A stretch of 64,000 bases of DNA, taken from Lachnospiraceae bacterium. GTDB lineage: Bacteria > Bacillota > Clostridia > Lachnospirales > Lachnospiraceae. Below, one piece after another: positions 27,339 through 36,344 of this stretch (positions within the stretch are counted from its first letter, which is position 1; each line of letters starts with the position of its first letter). The notes under the pieces were generated by a model. It made no database searches. It was not told where the DNA came from and saw nothing but the letters and a program-made list of their open reading frames with translations. The DNA lies in NCBI GenBank assembly GCA_009911195.1, contig QXWV01000045.1, positions 1 to 64,000 of the forward strand. Reading direction: 5' to 3'. The translations under genes were made by a program, and so were the position numbers.

Positions 27339-28970
27339 CTATTTTACCAAATCCATAGGGTCAATCATGCATTCTAATAACATGGCGCGGTCCTCTTTTA
27401 AAAAGGCATCAATAGTTTCTTCTGCCTTGTCCATATTTTCCAGCCGCAAGAAATCCATCCCATAAGCCGATGACAACTTCTCCAAATCCGGGCTGCCGGA
27501 CAAATCCACCACCGAATAATTATCTTTGTATGTATAATGCTGGAATTCCCTTACCATACCTAAATAGTTGTTTTTCAGTACAATAATTTTCACAGGAACA
27601 TTATGCTGACGCATAGTTGCCAGCTCCATCATGGACATCTGGAAAGAACCATCCCCACATACAGCCACCACCTGTTTTTCTGGCTGTGCCAGCTTCGCCC
27701 CCATCGCGGCCGGGATGGAATACCCCATCGTTCCCATGCCGCCGGAGGTTAAAAAGCGGCCTTCCCTTACCACATGATATCCGCAGGACCAAATCTGGTT
27801 CTGGCCCACATCAGCTACATAAATTCCGTCTTCTTCCATTTTATCAGAAAGCAGGGTAATAAAACGGGCAGGGTCCACGTAATTTTTATTTGGATTCCTT
27901 TTTACTGCCATAGACTCTTTATATCCGTCTAAAAGATGAAGCCATTCTTCGTAATTGCAGCTTGTCTGGCTACAAGCCATTTCCTGTTCCATCAAATCCT
28001 CAAAGATATGTTTTACATCCCCTACCAGCGGAATATGGGGTCCTACATTTTTACCGATTTCCGCCGGGTCTACATCAATATGTACCAATACTTTATCATT
28101 TGTAATTAAATCGGGCTGGTTCACCGCCCTGTCAGCAACCCTCGCCCCTACCATAAGCAGCAAATCCGATTCGTTCATAGCCCGGTTGGCGCAAGGCTTC
28201 CCGTTGTTCCCCACCATTCCATAATAGAAAGGATGCCGGGTGGGCATAGCCCCAATCCCCATCATTGTGGAGATTACAGGAATTTTATATTTTTCGGAAA
28301 ACTCCCTCAAAATACCTTCCGCGCCGCTTAAAAGCACGCCGCCCCCTGCGCAGATAATCGGGCGCTTTGCCTTTTCCAGCTCTTTGATGACTTTTTTTAT
28401 CTGCACCATATTCCCTTTGACTGTCGGCTTGTATGTCCTCATGCTGATTTCTTCCGGATACTGGAATTTCGTTACCACTGCATTTTGGATGTCAATAGGG
28501 ATATCAATTAATACAGGTCCTTTACGCCCTGTATTGGCAATGTGAAAAGCTTCTTTAAATACTCTTGGAATATCATTGACATTTTTTATCAGGTAACTAT
28601 ATTTTACAAATGATTCCACAGCCCCTGTGATATCCGCCTCCTGAAAGACATCGCTGCCTATTAGCTCGCTGTTTACTTGTCCGGTAATGCAAATTAACGG
28701 GATACTGTCTGCAAAGGCAGTAGCTATCCCGGTAATCACATTGGTTGCCCCTGGGCCGGAAGTCACTGCACAGACCCCCGGTTTTCCTGAAACACGGGTA
28801 AAACCGCTGGCCGCATGAGCAGCATTCTGCTCCGTCCTTATCAGTATTGTCCTAATATCAGAATTCAATATACTATTATAAAAAGGGCAAATCGCTACTC
28901 CCGGATACCCAAATACAATCTCTACCCCTTCCTTTTCCAAACATTTTATAATCGCATCTGCACCATTCAT
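27339..28970 (-). CDS. ilvB: Acetolactate synthase large subunit
   Basis: 543 residues. Thiamine-diphosphate enzyme that makes acetolactate or acetohydroxybutyrate from pyruvate. Visible features: catalytic Glu in TEQNAAHAASGF (about 47), TPP motif GDGSFQMSMMELATMRQHNVPVKIIVLKNN, split by the family (GDG about 430, NN about 457), and the FAD domain in the middle. Strong GAGGG SD. First gene of the ilv unit on minus. It lies 59 bases downstream of metH without an obvious terminator. Confidence 0.95.
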   Translation of the reverse strand: MNGADAIIKCLEKEGVEIVFGYPGVAICPFYNSILNSDIRTILIRTEQNAAHAASGFTRVSGKPGVCAVTSGPGATNVITGIATAFADSIPLICITGQVNSELIGSDVFQEADITGAVESFVKYSYLIKNVNDIPRVFKEAFHIANTGRKGPVLIDIPIDIQNAVVTKFQYPEEISMRTYKPTVKGNMVQIKKVIKELEKAKRPIICAGGGVLLSGAEGILREFSEKYKIPVISTMMGIGAMPTRHPFYYGMVGNNGKPCANRAMNESDLLLMVGARVADRAVNQPDLITNDKVLVHIDVDPAEIGKNVGPHIPLVGDVKHIFEDLMEQEMACSQTSCNYEEWLHLLDGYKESMAVKRNPNKNYVDPARFITLLSDKMEEDGIYVADVGQNQIWSCGYHVVREGRFLTSGGMGTMGYSIPAAMGAKLAQPEKQVVAVCGDGSFQMSMMELATMRQHNVPVKIIVLKNNYLGMVREFQHYTYKDNYSVVDLSGSPDLEKLSSAYGMDFLRLENMDKAEETIDAFLKEDRAMLLECMIDPMDLVK

Positions 28971-29029
28971 ATCTATCCCTCGTCTTTCTGCTTTTTTCGC
29001 TATTTACTGTAAAACAAAAATATTTTAGG

Positions 29030-31480
29030 TCAGCTTTCAATATCCAAGATACGTTTTGCCAGTTTTACGGCATCTGCAGCATCCTTGGAATAGCCGTCTG
29101 CCCCGATTTCATCCGCATAATCCTGAGTAATTACCGCCCCTCCTATTATGACTTTGGCATCCACTCCCTGCTCCCTCGCATATGCAATGACCTTGCCCAT
29201 TTCCTGCATTGTAGTTGTCATAAGGGCGGACAGGGCGATAATGCTGGCATGGCTTTCTTTTGCTGCCTCAATTATTTTCTCTTTCGGAACATCTTTCCCC
29301 AAGTCAATAACTTGGAAACCATGATTTTTCAACATAAGGGCCACCAGGTTCTTCCCAATGTCATGGATATCCCCTTCCACCGTGGCGATAACCACTGCGG
29401 GCATTTCCTTTTTTCCTTTTGTATCCTGCAAAAGAGGCTCTAAATATTCAATGGACATTTTCATTGCTTCCGCACTGGCAATGAGCTGGGGCAGAAAATA
29501 TTTCCCCTTGTCGAAAAATTCCCCCACTTCATTTATTGCAGGTAATAGGATATCATTTAATATATTTCCGGGAAGCAGGCCCAGACCCAGCGCACTTTTC
29601 GTATCTTCAATGATTCTTTTTTTGTTCCCTTTTAATACATCTTCCCTTACTTTCTCCTGAGGGGAGGCTGACCCATTTTCTTTCATAGAGCCTTCTTTAC
29701 CCACTGTCTGAATTGCCCGCCCTGTACTTTTGATTTCTTCCCTGCCACTCATCTGCTGAATATAGAGGATATCAGCTTCTTTCTTATTCATTAACAAATC
29801 CGCCGCAAAGGCACTGCAGGAAAGCAATTCCTGGGAAGGATTGGCAATTGCCATAGTAAGCCCTTCTTTGATGGCCATAGTCAAAAACGATGCATTTACA
29901 TAACCCCTTCCCGGCAAACCAAAGGATATATTGGAAAGTCCGCATATGGTGGCATAGCCCATCTCTTTACAATAGCGGATGGTTTCCAAAGTCTCCAGAG
30001 CCGCTTTCTTATTAGCCCCTACAGTGGTGACCAGCCCATCTATAACAATATCCGACTTATCCATCCCCAATTCTTTGGCTTTATCTGCAATTTTGTGGAT
30101 AATTTCTTTCTTTTCCTCCAGATTTTCCGGAAGTCCCTTATCCGATAAAGGCAACAGGATAAACATTGCCCCATACTTTTTTGCAATCGGCAGCAAATTT
30201 TCAAATTTTATTTTTTCATAGGATATGGAATTAATTAAAGCTCTTCCCGGATACCGCCTAAGCGCTGCTTCCAGCACCTCCACATGGCTAGAATCAATGG
30301 CCAGGGGAAGAGAAGTTACTCCCGCTATTTCCTCCAGCGCATTTATCATCATCTGCTTTTCATCAATGCCGCTCATGCCCATATTGATATCCAAAATACC
30401 AGCCCCGCAGGATTCCTGCTCCCCGGCAAACTGTAGCACCATATCCAGGTTTCCTGCCCGTAACTGCTCCTGCAGCTTCTTTTTTCCGGTAGGGTTAATG
30501 CGTTCCCCTACAATAATAAAATTATCCTCTAAGCCAAACTCCACCGTTTTCCTTTCCGATGTGAGATACCTTTTTTCCGGTTTCTTACGTCGGGCCACTT
30601 CCAACCGGCATGTCCGATTTTGTAATTTATCAATATATTCCGGCGTTGTACCGCAGCAGCCACCCAGAATAGATGCCCCTGCTTCTATCAGCTTGACCAT
30701 TCCTTCCGCAAAAGCATTGCTGTCCATGTCATAAGCTGTATTTCCACTTTTATCCAAAAAGGGCAGCCCTGCATTGGGCTTGGCAATAATCGGAACGGAA
30801 GATACTTTTGCCATCTCCTTGATTATATCTGCCATTTTATCCGGACCAGTAGAACAATTGGCGCCTATAGCTGATGCCCCCAGACTTTCCAGCACAACAG
30901 CAGATGTCTTTGCATCGGTTCCATACAGCGTCCGTCCATCGCCCTCAAAGGTCATCGTCACCATTACGGGCAAATCACAGCTTTCCCTGGCCGCAATCAG
31001 TGCCGCCCTGCTTTCCTGCAGGCTCATCATTGTCTCTACAACCAAAAGGTCTACCCCAGCTTTAACAAGATAACCTATCTGTTCTTTATATATATTGACC
31101 AGTTCTTCAAAATCCATAGTACCTATAGGGGATAGTTGTTCCCCGGTCATTGTCAAATCGCCAGCCACCAGGCATTTTCCACCCGCAGCTTCTTTGGAAA
31201 TGGCCACAAGTTCTTGGTTCATCCATCCTATCTTCTCTTCCAGCCCATATTCCCTCAGTTTTATGGCATTGGCCGAAAAAGTGGGGGCATATATAATATT
31301 GCTTCCTGCTTCTATAAATTCCTTTTGCAGCCCAATAAGCACCTCTTTATGTTCCAGAATCCACTTTTCCGGGCACACCCCTGCCGGCATGCCTCTTTTT
31401 AATAAATTGGAACCGGTAGCACCATCAAGATAAACCGGATGGCCGGATGCTGCAAATTGTTGAAATTCTTCTCTTGTCAT
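29030..31480 (-). CDS. metH: Cobalamin-dependent methionine synthase (short MetH)
   Basis: 816 residues. Homocysteine methyltransferase domain at 1-295 (DGATGSNL at the start, zinc site GANCSTGPD and GGCCGT). Pterin-binding domain at about 320-570 (NPTGKK, LDINMGMSG, SSHVEVLEAALR). B12 cap and binding domain at about 595-816 with the DIHDIG motif carrying the lower-ligand His. It lacks the C-terminal SAM-dependent reactivation domain of the 1200-residue enzyme, as in many clostridia, so reactivation needs a separate protein not seen here. A region at about 595-630 is low-complexity. No SAM riboswitch or T-box is evident upstream. Confidence 0.92.
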   Translation of the reverse strand: MTREEFQQFAASGHPVYLDGATGSNLLKRGMPAGVCPEKWILEHKEVLIGLQKEFIEAGSNIIYAPTFSANAIKLREYGLEEKIGWMNQELVAISKEAAGGKCLVAGDLTMTGEQLSPIGTMDFEELVNIYKEQIGYLVKAGVDLLVVETMMSLQESRAALIAARESCDLPVMVTMTFEGDGRTLYGTDAKTSAVVLESLGASAIGANCSTGPDKMADIIKEMAKVSSVPIIAKPNAGLPFLDKSGNTAYDMDSNAFAEGMVKLIEAGASILGGCCGTTPEYIDKLQNRTCRLEVARRKKPEKRYLTSERKTVEFGLEDNFIIVGERINPTGKKKLQEQLRAGNLDMVLQFAGEQESCGAGILDINMGMSGIDEKQMMINALEEIAGVTSLPLAIDSSHVEVLEAALRRYPGRALINSISYEKIKFENLLPIAKKYGAMFILLPLSDKGLPENLEEKKEIIHKIADKAKELGMDKSDIVIDGLVTTVGANKKAALETLETIRYCKEMGYATICGLSNISFGLPGRGYVNASFLTMAIKEGLTMAIANPSQELLSCSAFAADLLMNKKEADILYIQQMSGREEIKSTGRAIQTVGKEGSMKENGSASPQEKVREDVLKGNKKRIIEDTKSALGLGLLPGNILNDILLPAINEVGEFFDKGKYFLPQLIASAEAMKMSIEYLEPLLQDTKGKKEMPAVVIATVEGDIHDIGKNLVALMLKNHGFQVIDLGKDVPKEKIIEAAKESHASIIALSALMTTTMQEMGKVIAYAREQGVDAKVIIGGAVITQDYADEIGADGYSKDAADAVKLAKRILDIES

Positions 31481-31607
31481 ATTTCACTTATACCCTTTCC
31501 CAAGTATGTATTGGCTTGACTTTACCATACTAAAGTTAACGTATAGATTCTATGCTATCACAAAATAAAAAAAACTACAACATTTTGATAGTTTTTTTCG
31601 AGGAAAT

Positions 31608-31635
31608 AAAAAAGAGTTGGCCTAACGGCCAACTC
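31608..31635 (-). terminator. MCP terminator, copy of the GAGTTGGCC repeat
   Basis: On minus GAGTTGGCC-GTTA-GGCCAACTC followed by T6, immediately after the MCP stop. Nearly identical to hairpins at 14.02 kb (minus) and 55.22 kb (plus). Confidence 0.9.
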
Positions 31636-31636
31636 C

Positions 31637-33312
31637 TTATCTAAGCTGGAATTGCTGGACAGAAACTTTCATTTCTTCCGCATGACTGTAAAGGTCTTTT
31701 GCAGACATAGCCGACTTTTCTGCCGTTGCTGCATTGGTCTGCACCACTTCCGATATTTGGTCCATGCCCTGGGTGAGCTGCCGCAGAGACTCTGCCTGCT
31801 GCAATGCGGATTCCGCAATTCTCTCCACCAAGCCTGTTGATGTCTGGGCACTGGAAACTCCAAGGGAAAGTGCTTCTGTTGTCTCCGCCGACACTTCCGT
31901 TCCATGTTGTATCAGTTGAATAGAATTTTCAATCAATTCCGTAATATTTTGAGCCGAATCGGAACTCTTGTTTGCCAGGTTTTTCACTTCCTCGGCCACT
32001 ACGGCAAAGCCTTTGCCGGCTTCGCCTGCCCTGGCCGCTTCCACTGCCGCATTGAGCGCCAAAAGATTCGTCTGGAAAGAAATATCTTCAATTGTCTTAA
32101 TAATACCGCCAATCTGTTGGGATGCTTTAGAAATATTTTCCATAGCTGCTGTCAAATCTTCCATTTTCCGATTGCAATTCTCCAACTGCATTGCAGTATC
32201 CGCTGAACACTTTCTGGCATTATCTGCATCTGCGGATGTACTGTTTACCTGTCTAGATATATCCTGAATGCTGGCCGTCAACTGCTGCACCGCCGATGCC
32301 TGCTCAATAGCACCGCTGGAAAGGGTTTCCGCATCCGATGCCATGCTTCTTGACTTCTCCGACACCTGACCAGCCGTATAGTTAATCTGGGAAAGCGTAC
32401 TGTTTAAAGAATCCAATATCTGTTTCATAGCATTCTGAATTGGCAAAAATTCTCCCCGGTAATCATTGCCAATCGTCAAATCCATTTTACCTTCCGCCAT
32501 CTGGCTTAACTTATCATCAATATCGTTGATATATTTTTTCAATTCCTGCTTCGTCTCATGGATGGATTGCACTAATGTACCAATTTCTGAAGTATCGGCT
32601 TCCAGCACAAACTCCGCGGACAAATTGCCTTGGGAAATTTCCCCCATCTGTTCTTTTACTTTTAATACAGGATTCAGAACACCTTTTCTAACCACTACCA
32701 TACAAGTAAACTGCATAATGGCCACAATCACCATGGCAATGAATATGGTAATATTGATAATTCCGTCTTCTTTACTAAAGCATCCACCTCATTTTTAGCC
32801 CTTTCGTCCAATTGGTTTAGAAACTGCTCTTTCAGGGCATTAATTTCTGAGATTGCCGTATTATATTCTTTACCATATACATATTCAATCGCCTCTTCCC
32901 GTTTCCCATTCATTACATTTTCCATAGCAGCCTCTTCCAAAGGCACTAGCTCATTAGAAAGCGCCGACATGGCATCTATCATTTCCTGCTCTTTTGGCGT
33001 AATGCCGATTTCCTGCATAGCAGCAACGCCCTCATCCCTGTTTTTCAGGTTATTGATTTCATTCCAGTAGTTATCATAATGTTCTTCGTCCCCTGTTGCA
33101 GCAAATGCACGCACTTCATTCGTCAGATAAGAAGAACCGTTCATAAACCGATTAGCATTATATGTCAATGCAAACCGGTCATCATTAGCCTTCCTCAGTT
33201 CTGTATTAGCCTTGCTATAACTATACAAGGATAAAGCCATAAATATTATGGAAATAAATGAAATTCCATTAATAATTAAAATTAATAACGATTGATTCAT
33301 AGCTTTTTTCAT
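31637..33312 (-). pseudogene. Methyl-accepting chemotaxis protein split by a one-base frameshift
   Basis: The 5' part (32728-33312) encodes TM1 and a four-helix-bundle ligand domain ending ...EVDALVKK. The 3' part is in the next frame and encodes TM2 ([17 protein letters not shown]), HAMP, and a complete signalling hairpin ([19 protein letters not shown] region). One extra base in the A-run at 32771-32773 (AAA to AAAA on minus) restores a single 558-residue receptor reading V-K-E-D-G-I-I across the join. It could be a true pseudogene, a phase-variable tract or a sequencing error. SD AAGGAG lies 8 bases before the ATG. A chemoreceptor in a genome segment with no other chemotaxis gene. Confidence 0.88.
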
Positions 33313-33618
33313 TTCATACGCTCCTTTTGGTGTATCACTCTTTTATTTTTCTGCCGTCTTGTTGACTTTTGAATAAATACCACTCCCTCACCCGTAAGTA
33401 TGTAATATATCATTTAGCATAATGAGAAAGGTTTCCTTCAAGGTAGAATACTTTTATTTTACCTAATATATAAAATTTTTTCAACTGTAAACGGCTAAAT
33501 CATGACAACATTTATTTTAGGTAACGTCTTTTCTTTATCCGATGCAATGTACAGCAAGAAAATGAGGGCTAACCAAACCATCCCTTGGCTTGATTAACCC
33601 CCAAAATACGGACTTTTC
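33313..33618. other. Intergenic region between the GGGtGRT and MCP genes
   Basis: 306 bases, A/T-rich, no gene seen. The part near 33560-33600 is the terminator of the downstream-ending GGGtGRT gene; the part near 33313-33420 should hold the MCP promoter, but no clear sigma-28 or sigma-A boxes were assigned. TTACCTAA and TTAGGTAA lie about 45 bases apart in the middle as a weak inverted repeat. Confidence 0.5.
33556..33600 (-). terminator. Terminator of the scaffold-GGGtGRT unit
   Basis: On minus GGGTTAATCAAGCCA and TGGTTTGGTTAGCCC form a 15-bp stem with three G-U pairs and a 5-base loop, followed by CTCATTTTCTT. The wobble pairs make sense only for RNA made from the minus strand. Confidence 0.65.
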
Positions 33619-34629
33619 TTAGAACTTGCCTTCCTTAGCTGCTTCCTCGATGGAAACAGCAACCGCAACAGTCATACCAACCATCGGGTTATTGCCTGCA
33701 CCGATGAGACCCATCATCTCAACATGAGCCGGTACGGAAGAAGAGCCTGCGAACTGTGCATCGGAATGCATACGGCCCATAGTATCCGTCATACCGTAGG
33801 AAGCAGGGCCTGCCGCCATATTATCCGGGTGAAGGGTACGTCCTGTACCGCCGCCGGAAGCAACGGAGAAATATTTTTTGCCCTGTTCGATACATTCTTT
33901 TTTATATGTACCTGCAACGGGATGCTGGAATCTTGTAGGGTTGGTGGAATTACCTGTAATGGAAACGTCAACACCTTCCTTATGCATGATAGCAACACCT
34001 TCACAAACGTCATTTGCACCATAGCAGTTTACTTTTGCACGAAGCCCTTCAGAATAAGATTTCCTGAAAACTTCTTTTACAGTATTCGTATAAGGGTCAT
34101 ATTCTGTCTCTACAAAAGTAAAACCATTAATTCTGGAAATTACCTGTGCAGCATCTTTTCCAAGGCCATTTAAGATAACCCTTAACGGTTTCTGGCGTAC
34201 TTTATTCGCTTTTTCAGCAATACCGATAGCACCTTCTGCCGCCGCAAAGGATTCATGGCCTGCCAGGAAGCAGAAGCACTCTGTTTCTTCTTCCAGAAGC
34301 ATTTTGCCCAGATTGCCATGTCCAAGGCCCACTTTACGTGTATCTGCAACAGAGCCAGGGATACAGAAAGCCTGAAGCCCTTCGCCAATTGCTGCTGCAG
34401 CATCTGCAGCTTTTTTGCAGCCTTTCTTTATTGCGATAGCTGCACCTACTATATATGCCCAGCAGGCATTTTCAAAACAGATAGGCTGGATGCCCTTTAC
34501 CTGGTCATAAACATTAAGGCCAGCATCTTTTGTGATTTTTTCAGCTTCTTCGATAGAAGAGATTCCGTAGCTGTTCAACACGGAATTAATTTTATCAATT
34601 CTTCTTTCATATGATTCAAATAATGCCAT
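33619..34629 (-). CDS. GGGtGRT protein
   Basis: 336 residues. It belongs to the family named for its motif, seen here as SVASGGGTGRTLHPDN near residue 258. Other conserved stretches are GHGNLGKMLLEEETECFCFLAGHESFAAAEGA, split by the family, and NSTNPTRFQHPVAGTYKKE. No signal peptide or membrane helix; C-terminal Gly-rich segment GLIGAGNNPMVGMTVAVAV. Function unknown. It always tends to lie next to an NifU-like scaffold gene, as here with a 14-base gap. A role in Fe-S or cofactor chemistry is inferred from that partner only. Confidence 0.9.
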   Translation of the reverse strand: MALFESYERRIDKINSVLNSYGISSIEEAEKITKDAGLNVYDQVKGIQPICFENACWAYIVGAAIAIKKGCKKAADAAAAIGEGLQAFCIPGSVADTRKVGLGHGNLGKMLLEEETECFCFLAGHESFAAAEGAIGIAEKANKVRQKPLRVILNGLGKDAAQVISRINGFTFVETEYDPYTNTVKEVFRKSYSEGLRAKVNCYGANDVCEGVAIMHKEGVDVSITGNSTNPTRFQHPVAGTYKKECIEQGKKYFSVASGGGTGRTLHPDNMAAGPASYGMTDTMGRMHSDAQFAGSSSVPAHVEMMGLIGAGNNPMVGMTVAVAVSIEEAAKEGKF

Positions 34630-34643
34630 CTTCTAAGTCCTCC

Positions 34644-35336
34644 TTATTCTTCTCTCGGATCAATAATCTTAACAGCATCTGCCACACGGCCATACTGGCC
34701 TTTTGCTTTTTCCCATGCTGTGTTCGCATCATCGCCCTTTTTGATGAAATCTGTCATTTTGCCGAGGCTTACGAACTGATAGCCAATAATCTGGTCATCT
34801 GCATCCAATGCTATACCTGTTACATATCCTTCAGCCATTTCAAGATAACGGGGACCCTTCTTCAAAGTGCCATACATCGTACCAACCTGGCTTCTAAGTC
34901 CTTTTCCTAAGTCTTCAAGACCTGCGCCAACCGGAAGTCCGTCTTCGGAAAATGCGCTCTGGCTTCTTCCGTATACAATCTGCAGGAATAATTCTCTCAT
35001 AGCAGTATTTATAGCATCGCATACAAGGTCTGTATTCAACGCTTCCATAACTGTCCTTCCCGGCAAAATTTCAGCAGCCATAGCTGCGGAATGAGTCATA
35101 CCTGAGCATCCGATAGTCTCTACCAATGCTTCCTGGATGATACCTTCCTTCACATTCAGTGTAAGCTTGCAAGCGCCCTGCTGAGGTGCACACCAGCCTA
35201 TACCATGTGTTAAGCCGGAAATATCTTTTACTTCTTTCACCTTCACCCAATTTGCTTCTTCTGGGATAGGCGCACAGCCGTGATTTACGCCCTGTGCTAC
35301 TGTACACATTTCTTCAACTTCCTTTGAATAAATCAT
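34644..35336 (-). CDS. NifU-like iron-sulfur scaffold-type protein
   Basis: 230 residues. An IscU/NifU-N-like fold is suggested by the Cys pattern: CTVAQGVNHGCAP (residues 11-22), GWCAPQQGACKL (about 48-57) and TIGCSGMTHSAAMAAEILPG (about 76). The last segment resembles the IGCGSCxAS motif region of scaffold proteins. It is longer than IscU (about 130) because of a C-terminal extension of about 100 residues. First gene of a two-gene unit with GGGtGRT. SD GAAAGGAG. A function in Fe-S assembly is from family naming and is not demonstrated. Confidence 0.85.
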   Translation of the reverse strand: MIYSKEVEEMCTVAQGVNHGCAPIPEEANWVKVKEVKDISGLTHGIGWCAPQQGACKLTLNVKEGIIQEALVETIGCSGMTHSAAMAAEILPGRTVMEALNTDLVCDAINTAMRELFLQIVYGRSQSAFSEDGLPVGAGLEDLGKGLRSQVGTMYGTLKKGPRYLEMAEGYVTGIALDADDQIIGYQFVSLGKMTDFIKKGDDANTAWEKAKGQYGRVADAVKIIDPREE

Positions 35337-35662
35337 GTGAAAACTCCTTTCAATATGTAACTTTTGAATATTTTATCAGCCACCATATATAAAATAGCAG
35401 CCAGACGCACAAAAAGTGCGCTTTTCACAATTATAAAACATTTAACCTAACTCCTATTTTCGCATATTTCCCCAAAAAAATCTAGTATATTTTAAGATAT
35501 TTTTCCAGTTCAGCCAGGCACCATGGAACAGCAAATCATGTTTGTATGAATTTGTTGTTCCATGATGTCTGAGGGAATGCCCATCTTATGAGCAAAAACA
35601 GCCGCAACGGGGCGGAAAAGCACCGAGGGGGTGATTTGCGAATAGGCGTTGCTGGACGTCCA
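35337..35662. other. Intergenic region between beta-helix and scaffold genes
   Basis: 326 bases. CGCAC-AAAAA-GTGCG (35406-35420), a perfect small inverted repeat, lies about 70 bases upstream of the scaffold start and could be an operator. 35522-35564 is a long hairpin (next entry). The block 35510-35662 stays open in frame after the stop codon of the beta-helix gene. Confidence 0.6.
35522..35564. repeat. 15-bp hairpin in the 3' region of the beta-helix gene
   Basis: CATGGAACAGCAAAT (35522-35536) pairs with ATTTGTTGTTCCATG (35550-35564) with one mismatch and a 13-base loop. No T-run on either side, so it is not a classical terminator. Confidence 0.7.
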
Positions 35663-36328
35663 TCAAACTCTGGCCACCACATTCCCCTGCCCTTTATAAA
35701 TACAATCCGCAGGAACGTACCCCCTTACCGAAGAAGTAGGATATACACTGGCATATTTTCCAATAACCGTTCCTGGGTTAAGCACGGAATTACATCCTAC
35801 TTCCACACCATCCCCCAGCATAGCCCCGAATTTTTTAAGTCCGGTTTCCATACACTCCTCGGCAGATTTCACCGTTACCAACGTTTTATCGCTCTTTACA
35901 TTGGAGGTAATCGAGCCTGCCCCCATATGTGCCTTATACCCTAAAATGCTGTCGCCCACATAATTATAGTGGGGAACCTGTACTTTATTAAAAAGAATTA
36001 CATTTTTCAGTTCGGTGGAATTGCCCACTACTGCCCCTTTTCCAACAATAGCGCTTCCCCTGATGAAAGCGCAGTGGCGAATCTCCGCATCCTCGTCGAT
36101 AATGGCCGGCCCTCCGATATAAGCGCTTGGGAAAACATGTGCCGATTTCGCCACCCAGATATTCTCCCCCCTTTTTTCATATTTATCTTTTGGAAGGCTG
36201 TTCCCCAGTTCCACAATAAAATCCTTAATCTTGGCAAGCACTTCCCACGGATACTCCACCCCTTCAAAAATTGCCGCTGCAATCGTTTCTTCCAGAGCAT
36301 ACATCTGCGATATTTTCCATTGTTCCAT
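35663..36328 (-). CDS. Left-handed beta-helix protein (GlmU/LpxA-like acyltransferase fold)
   Basis: 221 residues. Hexapeptide repeats (IGGPAIIDEDAEIRHCAFIRG, split; AIVGKGAVVGNSTELKNVIL; GDGVEVGCNSVLNPGTVIG) form a left-handed beta helix from about residue 60 to 210. It resembles the C-terminal acetyltransferase half of GlmU-type proteins and UDP-GlcNAc pyrophosphorylase-related stand-alone proteins. N-terminal helices (MEQWKISQMYALEETIAAAI) replace the nucleotidyltransferase domain. It lies 16 bases after topB. Donor and acceptor unknown. Confidence 0.85.
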   Translation of the reverse strand: MEQWKISQMYALEETIAAAIFEGVEYPWEVLAKIKDFIVELGNSLPKDKYEKRGENIWVAKSAHVFPSAYIGGPAIIDEDAEIRHCAFIRGSAIVGKGAVVGNSTELKNVILFNKVQVPHYNYVGDSILGYKAHMGAGSITSNVKSDKTLVTVKSAEECMETGLKKFGAMLGDGVEVGCNSVLNPGTVIGKYASVYPTSSVRGYVPADCIYKGQGNVVARV

Positions 36329-36344
36329 CTGCCTAATCCTCCCT

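Noticed and set aside
28971-29029. T-box or leader attenuator upstream of ilvB
   Set aside because: The gap is only 59 bases, too short for a T-box, and no Leu/Val/Ile-rich leader is visible.
31481-31607. SAM riboswitch upstream of metH
   Set aside because: The sequence is A/T-rich without the conserved SAM-I helices or GATGAG-type core.
33313-33420. Sigma-28 promoter upstream of the MCP
   Set aside because: A weak GCAGAAAA-like -10 is present, but the -35 and spacing do not match well.
35588-35944. Plus-strand reading frame overlapping the beta-helix gene
   Set aside because: It is antisense to a well-supported hexapeptide-repeat gene, and its composition follows from that gene.
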